Shown: positions 54,144 to 63,249 of the stretch, piece after piece
How positions within the stretch are numbered: the stretch's first letter is position 1
Layout of the letters: each line of letters opens with the position of its first letter
Assembly (NCBI GenBank): GCA_016722945.1
Contig: JAEQMT010000038.1
Coordinates: 620,001-684,000, forward strand
Source: Desulfofustis sp. PB-SRB1
Lineage (GTDB): Bacteria > Desulfobacterota > Desulfobulbia > Desulfobulbales > Desulfocapsaceae
Length of the DNA stretch: 64,000 nucleotides
Reading direction: 5' to 3'
The notes under the pieces: generated by a model
The model's database searches: none
What the model was told of the DNA's origin: nothing
What the model saw: only the letters and a program-made list of their open reading frames with translations
Program-made: the position numbers and the translations under genes

Positions 54144-55769
54144 CTATTTCCCGAACGGGCATTTGGGAAAGGTACAGTTCGCGCAGTGCAGGCATACCCC
54201 ACCCTCGGCGAGGCGGGCCAGGTCGGCACGGGTAATTGGCTGCTTGGCCAGTACGCGTGGCAAAAGCAGGTCAAAGCTCGTGGTTTTGTGAAACAAGGCA
54301 CAGGCGGGAACCCCAATGACCGAGACCTCGCCGATCTCGCCAAGAAGCAGCATCGCCCCCGGCAGGATGGGTGCTCCGCGCAGCACGTTGTCGACCCCGG
54401 CGGCACGCAGGCCGGCCCGGGTGACGTCGTCGGGATCCACCGAGAGTCCCGCCGTGGTTACGATAAGTCGGGCGCCGGCGGCCAGCAGTTTCTCCAGGGC
54501 CGCGGCAATGGCCGCGGCATCGTCGGCAACGATCTCGACGCCGGCGATCTCGCACTGAAAATGCTTCACCTTGGCGGTAATCACCGGCGCGAAGCGATCC
54601 TCAATCAAGCCGTCGGCAATCTCCGTGCCGGTGACCAGAATGCCCACCTTGGCAGGACGAACGGGGAGGATGCTGAGCAGCGGTTCACTCAGCGTTGCCA
54701 GGGCCTGGTTGAATCGATCCCGAGCGATAAAGAGGGGCAGGGCGCGGGCGCCGGCCACGGTTTTACCAGCGGTGACGTAGGTGTCGCCGCGACGGGTGGC
54801 GCACATCACGTCGGGAACCATGTTGAAGGCCCGCAGCACTTCCCGATTAATGATCAATAGTCCGTCGACGGCGGGGAAAAAATCAATTTTGCCCTCCTGG
54901 GGAGTCTGCGCGTAAGTGATTCCCTCCCCCGCCATGCGCTCGGCAAATGCCGTGACCGCATCGTTTTCGTGCACCCAGGCACCACTTACGGTGCGGTCTT
55001 CTTCGGTGTAGACGTTCATTCTGCCCATCTGCTGTAGACGACAGATATCGGTTCCGGTGAATTGCTGACCGGCGGTAAATTCGGCCCCCTTGGATTCATT
55101 CGGGACGATACGGGTCATATCGTGCAGCGCCCGCTTGCCGATAGCCGCTTCCACCGGAACTGGCCGGAGCTCCGGACACCCCGGCCCGGCGGCAGTAGAC
55201 CCTGGTACTAAATAGTGGGCTTCACCCAGGCAGCCGCGGCAGATTGCGCCATCGTCGAGAGAATAGGGTTCACCGCAGGACGGGCAGAGCCCGATGGCGG
55301 CCAGGGACTTTTTGCCAAGCAAACGTGCGGAAACACGCACCGGCTGCACGGTACAGTGGGTATCCCCGGCATGGCGAATTTGCACATAGAGCTTTTCGGA
55401 GTCCCGATCTTTTTTGGGTTTGGTTCTTAGATACCATGCCTTGATCTCCGGATAGCTATCGAGTTTGGCCGGGTCCAAGTACACCCGCACGCCCTCGCCG
55501 CTTAATTTGTCATAGAGCGTCACGGCGTAGCGGCCAAGATTTACGGTGCGCAGGCGGGCGTTGCCGAAGGTACACTGGGTCAACAACTGTACCGCATCAG
55601 GCAAACATTTGGGCGTTTCGCTCACCGCCTCGAAAAGTGTTTTTTCGGGAATGTGCCGTTTGGCGAGTGCCACCATGTAACCGCCAATAAGCAGTCCGGG
55701 GGCGGGAAATCCATGAAAATCCGTGGCGAGCGCAACAAATTCATCATAGCTGTAGGGACCAATGTTCAT
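54144..55769 (-). CDS. FmdE-domain / molybdopterin-binding (MoeA-like) fusion protein
   Basis: 541 residues. Residues 1-185 are an FmdE-type domain (FHGFPAPGLLIGGYMVALA; TQCTFGNARLRTVNLGRYAVTLYD) ending in a zinc ribbon (CPSCGEPYS, CRGCLGE). Residues about 290-500 are a MoeA/MogA-like molybdopterin-binding domain (GILVTGTEIADGLIEDRFAPV; TTAGLSVDPDDVTRAGL; GVPACALFHKTT). It ends in a Cys-rich tail CLHCANCTFPKCPFGK that could bind FeS. The combination suggests a role in making or inserting Mo/W cofactor. It stands alone; no molybdoenzyme is in the window. Confidence 0.82.
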   Translation of the reverse strand: MNIGPYSYDEFVALATDFHGFPAPGLLIGGYMVALAKRHIPEKTLFEAVSETPKCLPDAVQLLTQCTFGNARLRTVNLGRYAVTLYDKLSGEGVRVYLDPAKLDSYPEIKAWYLRTKPKKDRDSEKLYVQIRHAGDTHCTVQPVRVSARLLGKKSLAAIGLCPSCGEPYSLDDGAICRGCLGEAHYLVPGSTAAGPGCPELRPVPVEAAIGKRALHDMTRIVPNESKGAEFTAGQQFTGTDICRLQQMGRMNVYTEEDRTVSGAWVHENDAVTAFAERMAGEGITYAQTPQEGKIDFFPAVDGLLIINREVLRAFNMVPDVMCATRRGDTYVTAGKTVAGARALPLFIARDRFNQALATLSEPLLSILPVRPAKVGILVTGTEIADGLIEDRFAPVITAKVKHFQCEIAGVEIVADDAAAIAAALEKLLAAGARLIVTTAGLSVDPDDVTRAGLRAAGVDNVLRGAPILPGAMLLLGEIGEVSVIGVPACALFHKTTSFDLLLPRVLAKQPITRADLARLAEGGVCLHCANCTFPKCPFGK

Positions 55770-55791
55770 AATATCTGTCCTGCCGGTATAC

Positions 55792-55956
55792 TCACGGCTG
55801 GTTTACCTGTACGTGTACGTGTTCCCGGCTGAGTGTGCTGGCCGCAATACCGCCGCAACTGGATGTGCTCATAAGATTGGCCCGGACCTCGAGCATGTAA
55901 AGGCCGGGTTCACTGGCGGTCAACTTCGTCTGTGGAAAACCGGTGGTGGTTGCTAG
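55792..55956 (-). pseudogene. possible C-terminal gene fragment
   Basis: A minus-strand frame reads KLTASEPGLYMLEVRANL then SREHVHVQVNQP and a stop, resembling the last strand pair of a secreted beta-sandwich domain. No start or upstream domain is found, and the frame runs into repeat-like DNA near 55968. Family not recognised. Confidence 0.25.
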
Positions 55957-56056
55957 TGCCCTACAAAAACTCAGCGGCGCAAAGATGGAGACTGGCTCGC
56001 CGGGTCGATCCCTTCCACGGAGCCATGGCGTCGACACCGGCTTTTACTGAGCACTG

Positions 56057-56350
56057 CTAATATTCTTCTGGTTTATAGACCTCAAAGGTAGTTCTCTCGC
56101 CAATGATGGAATCGACTTCCCACTGCAGGTCCCTGGATGTTTTGGTGCCCATCCAGTTCATCCAGTCCTCGACACTCTTCCACTCCATCAGGACGATGAG
56201 CTCGCCTGGATCGCTGATTTTCGAGAACGTCCTGCGTGAGATAAAACCCGGTTGTTTCGATGATTCCTCCCGAAGCTGCCGGAGAAGCGGGATCAGTTTC
56301 TGGGTGTGATCCATCCGAAATACGCGTTTGACGATTACGGTTACACTCAT
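56057..56350 (-). CDS. ABM-domain protein 3
   Basis: 97 residues. Opens VTVIVKRVFRMDHTQKLIPLL, with QPGFISRRTF, LIVLMEWKSVEDWMNW and the same end VYKPEEY as ABM protein 2; most positions are identical. It also sits alone on the minus strand, 5.5 kb from copy 2, so the pair arose by a dispersed duplication. Function unknown. Confidence 0.75.
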   Translation of the reverse strand: MSVTVIVKRVFRMDHTQKLIPLLRQLREESSKQPGFISRRTFSKISDPGELIVLMEWKSVEDWMNWMGTKTSRDLQWEVDSIIGERTTFEVYKPEEY

Positions 56351-56495
56351 GGTGGTTTCTCCCGTGGTGCGGGTTTGAGGGCGTTAGCTATTGTTGAATA
56401 TATGGCACTTTTAATCATATCCCATTGTCTCGCAACTGCCGGCAAGAGAGCTTCCTGATCGTACCATCGGCCCGGCTCCAGCGCCGTAACAAGAA

Positions 56496-57650
56496 TCAGC
56501 AACACAGATTCAGGCTCGCGAGCCAGGGGGCGGCACGCCGTATCTGGGTGCCGTCGGGAAATGTTTTTTCCCTCTCCAGAACAGCGGCAATCTGGACTAA
56601 TTGTGCTTCCTTAAAGCGGCTTGCAAGTGTTCTGGCATGGCCGCTGACAGCGGCGCCCTCCCATTTCACCTCAATAAGCAGCACCGGTACACCATCCTGT
56701 ACTATGCAAAAATCGATCTCCCTGCCATCTTTATCCCGGACATAAGACAATTGTACGTCACCCCCGAGACAATCCTGCTGAAAATGGACTTCTTTGAGGA
56801 GGCTGCAAGCCACCAGATTTTCGAGCCTGGCACCCTTATCGCCAATGACTTGCCCGGTATCAAAAAAGTAATATTTCCCCATCTTATTGAGGGCGCGAGC
56901 AATATTTCGATGATGCGGTCCCACCCGAAAGATTACATACATGTTTTCCAGAATCTGGAGCCATCGTTTTATCGTCTTGTCGGTGCATTGCAGATCGCGT
57001 GCCAGGGAGCTGTATGAAACAGGGCTCCCGACCCGGTACCGAAGAAGTTCAATCAGGGTTTCAATCTGGTTAATCTGCTGAACATTTTCCAGATCCAGCA
57101 GGTCCTGCTTGATAATGATATCCAGATGGGAGCGTTGCCATCGTCGATAAAAACGTCTGGTACCATTGAGAAACGGTTCAGGAAAGCCACCAACCATAAT
57201 CAGGCTCTCGAACATCTGATCGGGCTCAACAGCCTCCTTGGCGGCGCATTCCTTGAGGTCAATCGGGTGCAGCCGGAAGGCAAAAAAGCGGCCGGCAAGT
57301 GAATCTCCGACCCTGCGATAGGTATCCAACTTGGCGCTGCCGGTCACCACGATGGACGGCGGAATACCTTCAGTATCATATATACCCTTGAGCCAAGCTT
57401 TCCAGCGCGGCAGTTTATGAAGCTCGTCAAAAACAATGAGCTCTTTAGATCGATCCCATGAACGCTCCATGATGGAAAGCCGGTCACCAGGATGATCGTA
57501 GTTGAAATAATCAAGCTGTTCAGCAAGCATCCCGGCAAGCGTTGTCTTGCCGACTTGCCGCGGGCCGGTTAGCAGAATTATTTTTTTATCCAGATCTTCA
57601 CGGATATATGGCGTAAGGTAACGATCCACAGCGGCATATTCGGCATGCAT
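56496..57650 (-). CDS. AAA ATPase with DUF4143 domain
   Basis: 384 residues. Walker A TGPRQVGKTT (residues 29-38), Walker B LIVFDELHKL near 72, sensor VVTGSAKL near 101. The C-terminal DUF4143 region has a nuclease-like fold signature DGREIDFCIVQDGVPVLLIEVK (Asp near 315, ExK near 328), i.e. a PD-(D/E)xK-like motif. Such proteins are abundant in anaerobes and often lie in variable DNA; no firm role is known. Its start codon lies inside a 46-base palindrome. Confidence 0.85.
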   Translation of the reverse strand: MHAEYAAVDRYLTPYIREDLDKKIILLTGPRQVGKTTLAGMLAEQLDYFNYDHPGDRLSIMERSWDRSKELIVFDELHKLPRWKAWLKGIYDTEGIPPSIVVTGSAKLDTYRRVGDSLAGRFFAFRLHPIDLKECAAKEAVEPDQMFESLIMVGGFPEPFLNGTRRFYRRWQRSHLDIIIKQDLLDLENVQQINQIETLIELLRYRVGSPVSYSSLARDLQCTDKTIKRWLQILENMYVIFRVGPHHRNIARALNKMGKYYFFDTGQVIGDKGARLENLVACSLLKEVHFQQDCLGGDVQLSYVRDKDGREIDFCIVQDGVPVLLIEVKWEGAAVSGHARTLASRFKEAQLVQIAAVLEREKTFPDGTQIRRAAPWLASLNLCC

Positions 57651-57686
57651 TCCGGAAAAGTCAAGACTTTTTCGGAATGCATGCCG
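57641..57686. repeat. 46-bp near-perfect palindrome at the ATPase start
   Basis: Outer arms CGGCATGCATTCCG / CGGAATGCATGCCG are exact, the inner part (GAAAAGTC, AA, GACTTTTTC) pairs with one bulge. It covers the start codon at 57648-57650, so it could hide the ribosome site in mRNA or be a protein-binding site. Confidence 0.75.
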
Positions 57687-57755
57687 GAAAAGTCATCCTC
57701 TGGCGACCTTAACCGCCTCCAATTCTGTTGGCTCGACAATGTATCTCCAGGAATT

Positions 57756-57796
57756 AACCATGAAAATCGAAATTTACTTTTTCGATTTTCATGGTT
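57756..57796. repeat. second palindrome, perfect 17-bp arms
   Basis: AACCATGAAAATCGAAA at 57756-57772 and its exact complement at 57780-57796, with a 7-base loop. It lies 70 bases beyond the first palindrome. 57797-57951 shows nothing else. Confidence 0.75.
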
Positions 57797-57951
57797 GGTT
57801 GCACCCATGATTCAACGAATTCCCCTTCTGAAAACCCTAACTCAAACTTGCACGTTCAAGCTGTAAATTCCAGTAATTTCGGCAATCTAGACCCCCACAC
57901 CCTGTTGGTTATGTCACTACTTTTGTCGTTTTATATGGTGGTCTTCACTAC

Positions 57952-58172
57952 CTACCCTGGCCGGCTTGCCACGCCCAGGGCGCTATATTCTTCAAGAGCT
58001 GCCTTGCGAGCAAGGAGCCGGTCGGCAATCCGATACATTTCATACAATTTTATAGTGGCGAAATCATAGCCGATGAGTTCCTCCAGTCCGGAGTGGTCCC
58101 GGAGCCATCTATGGGTTGCCAGCTCGCTGCCGGGCTCACCGGCTCTGCCGATGATCGCACCGATGGCAGGCC
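57952..58172 (-). pseudogene. possible transposase fragment
   Basis: The minus-strand frame has SGLEELIGYDFATIKLYEMYRIADRLLARKAALEEY, which resembles the N-terminal helical region of IS1634/IS4-type transposases (YRxxDxLxxxKxAxE). No catalytic domain follows. The call rests on a short resemblance only. The upstream part overlaps a short MITE. Confidence 0.35.
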
Positions 58173-58237
58173 GCTGTAAGGTCGAGAAGTCAAAACCGAT
58201 CCGACTGCGGCTCAGGGCGAAGTTTGACGACGCCATC
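58173..58237 (-). repeat. MITE-like element, short form
   Basis: On the minus strand it starts GATGGCGTCGTCAAACTTCG and contains GTCGGATCGGTTTTGACTTC; same length and order as 26433-26497, but diverged. Confidence 0.6.
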
Positions 58238-58280
58238 AGCTATCCGTATTGGAAATAAAGAGACAGCGACCTCTTCCATT

Positions 58281-59135
58281 TCATTGTTGGCTGATATGCG
58301 TGGACTTTTGCAACCACTGCTCAAAGGTGATGCGGGGAGCGCCGAGAAGGTGATTTGTTTCCATTGGATCACCGCGCTCGCCGATTTTCTCAAAAGCGGC
58401 CATAAAGTCGCTTGCCTCCCGCATCTCCTGGTCACCGCTTATCCTGGCAATCAGATTTGCCATCCAGTAGGGCAGGGTGCCCACTTTTTTGATATCAGGA
58501 TGGTGCAGCGCACAAAAGCGCTTCAGGGCGTCATGAAACAGAATCGGTTCCGGGCCGTGTATAATAAATCGCCTTTGCGGGGGATTTTCCAAAGCGTACG
58601 CCGTGACCACCATGTGAGCGTAATCATCGGCTGCCAGAAAATGATACGGGATGGGTTGCTTACCGAACACCGAAGTCCTGGGGCCAACCACGTATCTTGG
58701 CAATACTTCCATGAACCAGGTTGGACAAAAAATAAGATAGTCCAGGCCGCTGGTTCGGATTGCTTCTTCGGCGTAAAATTTCCGTTTGATTTTCGGCGTC
58801 CAGATAGTGTCCCGATGCACCGAGGTTCCAGAGATATAGGAGATGAGCCTGACATCAGTAGTCTACGCCGCGGCGACACTGTTCTCCACCCCTGTCTGCT
58901 GAATCTTCCCAGAAAGATTGATATGAACCGCAAAACAATCCGACATCGCGTTTCTCAGACTTGCAATGTCGGTAACATCACCAGTCACAAGCCCCACTTC
59001 ACCACCCACCAGAGATAATGCTTTTGTTCTATCACGCACCAAAGCACGCACCCGGTAGCCGCTTTCACACAGATGCCGGGTAACCGGGACGCCAAGCATT
59101 CCGGTGGCGCCGATGGTCAAAATGGTTTTGGACAT
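58281..59135 (-). pseudogene. NmrA-like NAD(P)-binding protein gene with in-frame TAG
   Basis: Starts at ATG 59135 (MSKTILTIGATGMLGVPVTRHL, behind AGGTG) and is interrupted after GVENSVAAA by TAG at 58863-58865. It continues in the same frame with VRLISYISGTSV, DYLIFCPTWFMEVLPRY and to a stop at 58281. Total length would be about 284 residues, normal for NmrA/SDR-a proteins. One base change (e.g. from AAG or CAG) explains the stop. The gene is divergent from a TetR regulator whose operators fill the gap, so it was probably its target. Confidence 0.85.
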
Positions 59136-59183
59136 GTTCACCTCATTTTGTTGATGTATGCTGATGAAAGGTTTTTCGTGACC

Positions 59184-59232
59184 ATGTAGGCGCCGCCTAC
59201 ATAGTTGACACAAATGTAATCGGCGCCTACAT
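59184..59232 (+). promoter_or_regulatory. two 19-bp operators and a promoter for the divergent tetR gene
   Basis: ATGTAGGCGCCGCCTACAT at 59184-59202 is a perfect palindrome around a central C. A second copy with one altered half lies at 59214-59232 (ATGTAATCGGCGCCTACAT). Centres are 30 bp apart. Between them TTGACA (59205-59210) is followed after exactly 17 bases by TACATT (59228-59233), so the second operator overlaps the -10 of tetR, which points to self-repression. Confidence 0.8.
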
Positions 59233-59256
59233 TGATGTCAAATAATAACGAGCGAT

Positions 59257-59865
59257 ATGAGAAAAAATAGTTCTTACCACCATGGCGATTTAAAAGAGGC
59301 GCTTATCCAGAAAGCGCTTGAACATCTTAACAACGGTGCGGACATAAGCGCGGTGAGCCTGCGCGGCCTGGCCGCTGAGCTAGGTGTTTCTAAAGGTGCG
59401 CCGTATCGTCACTTTCCTTCCGCCGACATGTTTGTTGCCGCTGTGGGCCAACGTGGGTTTGTCATTCTGACTGACCAACTTACCTCCACTGCTATTTCAA
59501 GCAAAGATAAAGAACCACCGGAATACGCGCTTTTCCACAAACGAGCCGCCGCATATCTGCAATTTGCCTATGATCACCCGCACCTGTATCGAACCATGTT
59601 CCTCTACAGAAAAGACCATATTATTCACTATCCCGAATTGATTGACGCCGCTTTAAATGCCCTGCAGGTGCTCAGAGAAGATATTGATGCCATCGTCAAC
59701 ACTAAAACGAAACCCTCGGTGACCGGAGAGCAGGCTTTTCTGGCGGCATGGGCCTATCTACATGGACTGGCCGATATCATCATCAACCGGCTCACGGATC
59801 TTCCAGCACCGCCGGAACCCGACTTTTTCCAGGGTATGGCAGCGGTGATAACGAGCGGAATCTGA
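59257..59865 (+). CDS. TetR-family regulator (WHG-type C-terminal domain)
   Basis: 202 residues. The DNA-binding part reads YHHGDLKEALIQKALEHL then VSLRGLAAELGVSKGAPYRHFPS (residues about 35-57). The C-terminal ligand domain contains AWAYLHGLADIII, the TetR_C_33/WHG type. It is divergent from the broken NmrA-like gene and very likely controls both through the two palindromes in the 121-base gap. Confidence 0.92.
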   Translation: MRKNSSYHHGDLKEALIQKALEHLNNGADISAVSLRGLAAELGVSKGAPYRHFPSADMFVAAVGQRGFVILTDQLTSTAISSKDKEPPEYALFHKRAAAYLQFAYDHPHLYRTMFLYRKDHIIHYPELIDAALNALQVLREDIDAIVNTKTKPSVTGEQAFLAAWAYLHGLADIIINRLTDLPAPPEPDFFQGMAAVITSGI

Positions 59866-59909
59866 AAACGGATGAGTCCAGAAACCTCGCCGCAACGACA
59901 TGCAGTCGC

Positions 59910-59996
59910 CGGTAATCCGCTCTGATCTGTACATTTTCCATTGACCGGCCCACCGGACGGGATATACATGTGAGTGTCTGAGAGAGGTGCCGGATT
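59910..59996 (+). repeat. repeat family C, copy 2
   Basis: Matches 51176-51270 through CGGTAATCC, ACATTTTCCATTGACCGG and GAGAGAGGTGC. It lies between the tetR stop and an IS630 element. Confidence 0.5.
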
Positions 59997-60021
59997 CGCG
60001 GCCTAATAGAAAAATAACCTA

Positions 60022-61246
60022 GTACCATGTAACATTAAATATTTCGTGAATATAATTAAGTGGTGTATACTGGCAGAATAAACTCTATGGGAGGCTGCCA
60101 TGGCACCGCGATATCGAGTTACGCTAACTGAAGAAGAGCGCATGGAACTTGAGCGTCTGACAAGAAATGGTAAAACCCCCGCCAAAAAATTCATCAACGC
60201 CCGGGCATTATTGCTCTGCGATGCCGGTGAACAAGGCCCGGCCTGGAGGGTTGCCGATGTCGCGGATGCGCTTGGCATTACCAGCCGGACAATTGAGCAC
60301 CTCAAGAAGCGCTTTGTGGAAGAAGGGTTTGAGGCCGCTCTGGTTCGCAAGCCACTGGTGAAGCCGCCCCGTGAAGTCATCTTTGACGGCGCGTTTGAGG
60401 CCCGGCTCATCGCCTTGGCCTGTTCGGAAGCACCGCCGGGATATGGGCGCTGGACCGTTCGTCTGCTTGCCGATAAGGCGGTAGAACTTGATTTGGCGCC
60501 ATCTGTTTCCCATATGACCGTGTACCGGGTTCTAAAAAAAACGAATATAAACCTCACCTCCGGAAATATTGGAAAATCCCGCCGAAAGAAAGTTCCGCCT
60601 TTGTAGCGGCGATGGAAGATGTCTTGGAGGTGTACCATTTGCCCTATGATCCGAATTACCCCGTCGTCTGCATGGACGAATCCTCTAAACAGCTCATTGG
60701 TGAAGTTCGTCAGCCGATTCCAGGTAAGCCGGGGCAAGTTGAGCGCATTGATGATGAGTACGTACGCCATGGTGTGGCGCACATTTTTATGGAGGTGGAG
60801 CCGCTGGCCGGTAGACGCCATGTGGCGATTACCCAGCAGCGCACCAGAAAAGAGTGGGCTGAGCAGATCAAGGATATGCTTGATATACGCTATCCTGCGG
60901 CAGTCAAAGTGAGACTGGTGATGGATAACCTCAATACCCATCAGGTGGCATCGCTCTACGAGACATTTGTGCCGGAAGAAGCACGCAGGCTGGCTGAACG
61001 TTTGGAAATCCACTATACTCCAAAACATGGCAGTTGGTTGAATATGGCGGAAATAGAGCTCAGTGCCTTGAAAGGCCAATGCTTAAACCACCGAATTCCT
61101 GATAGAGCTATTATGCAGAGTGAGGCAACGCAGTGACAGAACGATAGAAACAGCGCATCGCGGGCAATCGACTGGCAGCTTACAACGGCTGATGCACGCA
61201 TAAAGTTAAGAAGTCTTTATCCGAACTTATAAATGTTACAGAGCAC
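60022..61246 (+). mobile_element. decayed IS630-family element
   Basis: 1225 bp bounded by TA at 60020-60021 and 61247-61248, the target duplication of IS630/mariner-type elements. Ends GTACCATGTAACATT and the reverse-complemented GTGCTCTGTAACATT form inverted repeats. It carries one transposase gene with two lesions. Confidence 0.85.
60100..61232 (+). pseudogene. IS630-family transposase, frameshift plus nonsense codon
   Basis: Part 1 (60100-60606) holds the helix-turn-helix region (ITSRTIEHLKKRFVEEGFEAAL) and VSHMTVYRVLKK. In an A8 run at 60534-60541 a -1 shift leads into the second frame, KPHLRKYWKIPPKESSAFVA, which carries the DDE residues in VVCMDESS, LVMDNLNTH and SWLNMAEIE. A TGA at 61134-61136 then replaces the usual Trp codon, and the same frame continues with QLTTADARIKLRSLYP to 61232. 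The A8 site could be programmed frameshifting, but the later nonsense codon makes a dead copy likely. Confidence 0.88.
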
Positions 61247-61267
61247 TAGGAGGCTATCATTAAAAAA

Positions 61268-62242
61268 TCAGGAGTCGCCAATTGGATTGTGACACGCAAC
61301 TCTAGCTTTTCCACAAGGCCTTAAATCCGGGAATTGTTTAAAACAGATATCGATTGTTTCAGTACAACGCGGGTTGAAATAACAGCCGTGCGGAGGATCA
61401 ATCGGAGAAGGTGGCTCCCCATGCAAAACAATTCGTTTTTTTTCCCTCAGCGGATCAGCAACCGGCGTTGCTGAAAGCAGCGCTCTGGTATAAGGATGTC
61501 GGGGGTGGGTAAAAATCGCATCGCGGCTGCCCATCTCGATAACCATCCCCAGATACATGACCATAATTTCATCGGCAACATGTTTCACGACCGATAAATC
61601 GTGGCTGATAAATAGATATGCAAGGTTAAACCGCTGCTGCAGGTCAAGCAGCAGATTAAGGATCTGAGCCTGGATGGAAACATCAAGGGCCGATACCGGC
61701 TCATCGAGTACCACTATTTCCGGATTGAGCATCAGTGCCCGCGCCACTGCAATTCGCTGGCGCTGTCCGCCGGAAAACATATGCGGGAAACGATCGTACT
61801 GCTCAGGACGAAGGCCGACCAAATCCATCATGGCACGTACCGCCCGGCGGCGTTCATCTTTGCTCATGTTGGTGTTTACCAGCAACGGTTCCTCGAGGGC
61901 ATGACCAATCTTCTGCCGTGGGTTGAGGGAACCGTACGGATCCTGAAAGACAATCTGAACCTTAGATTTAAGCTTTCTTTTGGTTGCCAGGTCGGCGGCA
62001 ACAATATCGACCCCTCGGATACTCAACTCGCCGGCGGTGGGCGCCTCGATCATGGTGACCAATCTGGCAAGAGTCGACTTACCGCAGCCGGACTCTCCAA
62101 CAACGGCCAGGGTGCACCCTTTTTCGAGGGTAAAGGTCGCGCCATTGAGCGCCTTCAATTCAGCTTTGGCTTTGAATGAACCGCGTTCTACCTCGTAATA
62201 CCGCTTGAGACCGCTGGCCTCAAGGATCGTCTCACGTTTCAT
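61268..62242 (-). CDS. dppF: peptide/nickel ABC transporter ATP-binding protein (DppF/OppF)
   Basis: 324 residues. Walker A GESGCGKST near residue 51, signature FSGGQRQRIAVARAL near 160 (Phe instead of Leu), Walker B IVVLDEPVSALD, switch His in ISHDLSVV. The C-terminal oligopeptide domain has HPYTRALLSATP and HGCYFNPRC. It is the second ATPase of a dipeptide-type importer; its start overlaps the dppD stop by 4 bases. Its stop is 20 bases from the IS630 end, but the gene is whole. Confidence 0.92.
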   Translation of the reverse strand: MKRETILEASGLKRYYEVERGSFKAKAELKALNGATFTLEKGCTLAVVGESGCGKSTLARLVTMIEAPTAGELSIRGVDIVAADLATKRKLKSKVQIVFQDPYGSLNPRQKIGHALEEPLLVNTNMSKDERRRAVRAMMDLVGLRPEQYDRFPHMFSGGQRQRIAVARALMLNPEIVVLDEPVSALDVSIQAQILNLLLDLQQRFNLAYLFISHDLSVVKHVADEIMVMYLGMVIEMGSRDAIFTHPRHPYTRALLSATPVADPLREKKRIVLHGEPPSPIDPPHGCYFNPRCTETIDICFKQFPDLRPCGKARVACHNPIGDS

Positions 62243-63240
62243 GCCAACTGCCCCTCTCTATCGGGGTGGTCAATCGGCACGCCGTTTTCAAGAGGATAAT
62301 GGCACAAGGCGAGGCCAAGACGGGGTGGCGCCTGTTTTGGCTCCTCGGTCCGGCAGCGCTCGGTTGCAAAATGGCAACGGGGTGAAAACAGACAACCTTG
62401 CGGCCGATCAAATTGACCAGGGACGACACCGCCTATGGAAGGCAGATGTTTGCTCGTCGCCCGCTCAGGCAAAGCGGCCAGAAGTGCAGCGGTATAGGGA
62501 TGGTGGGGTTCGGTAAAAAGCCCGTTAACCCCCTGCTGTTCAACCTGCTGTCCGGCATATTTGACAATTACCCGTTCGGCAGTTTCAGCGACGACTCCCA
62601 TATCATGGGTGATCAGGACCAGGGCCATGTTGGTTTCTTCCTGAATCTTTAGCAGAAGATCGATAATTTGCGCCTGGATAGTGACGTCTAAAGCGGTAGT
62701 CGGTTCATCGGCAATCAGCAGGCGAGGATTGCAGGCAATTGCCATGGCGATCATAACCCGCTGCGTCATGCCGCCGGAAAGCTGGTGAGGAAAGGCTCCT
62801 AACCGCTTAACCGGCTCAGGAATTCCCACTTGGCCAAGCAGTTCGATACAACGGTCGCGCCGCCCTTTACTATCCATCCGCAGATGTGTCTTTAGCGCTT
62901 CGCCGAGCTGAAATCCCACCGTGAAGCAAGGGTTAAGGCTGGTCATGGGTTCTTGAAAGATCATCGAAATTTCTTTACCGATTATCTCTCTACGGCTTTT
63001 TTTATCCATTGCCAGCAGATCTCTACCATCAAAAGTCATCTGATCGGCAGCTATAGTGGCGGTCCACGGAAGTAACCCCATAAGCGCCAACATGGAAACC
63101 GATTTACCCGAACCGGATTCGCCGACGATGGAGAGAACCTCTTTGGGCTCAAGAGATAAAGAGACCCGGTCAACGGCCGTAAAGAGACCGCCAGCGGTTT
63201 GGAATGAGACGGAGAGGTTTTCTATTTCCAAGAGGGTCAT
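62239..63240 (-). CDS. dppD: peptide/nickel ABC transporter ATP-binding protein (DppD/OppD)
   Basis: 333 residues. Walker [10 protein letters not shown] near residue 39, signature [14 protein letters not shown], Walker [13 protein letters not shown], switch His in ITHDMGVV, and C-terminal [12 protein letters not shown] and [15 protein letters not shown] with the conserved Cys pattern of this subfamily. Forms the ATPase pair with DppF at the inner membrane. It starts 9 bases after the dppC stop. Confidence 0.93.
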   Translation of the reverse strand: MTLLEIENLSVSFQTAGGLFTAVDRVSLSLEPKEVLSIVGESGSGKSVSMLALMGLLPWTATIAADQMTFDGRDLLAMDKKSRREIIGKEISMIFQEPMTSLNPCFTVGFQLGEALKTHLRMDSKGRRDRCIELLGQVGIPEPVKRLGAFPHQLSGGMTQRVMIAMAIACNPRLLIADEPTTALDVTIQAQIIDLLLKIQEETNMALVLITHDMGVVAETAERVIVKYAGQQVEQQGVNGLFTEPHHPYTAALLAALPERATSKHLPSIGGVVPGQFDRPQGCLFSPRCHFATERCRTEEPKQAPPRLGLALCHYPLENGVPIDHPDREGQLA

Positions 63241-63249
63241 AATTGCTGA

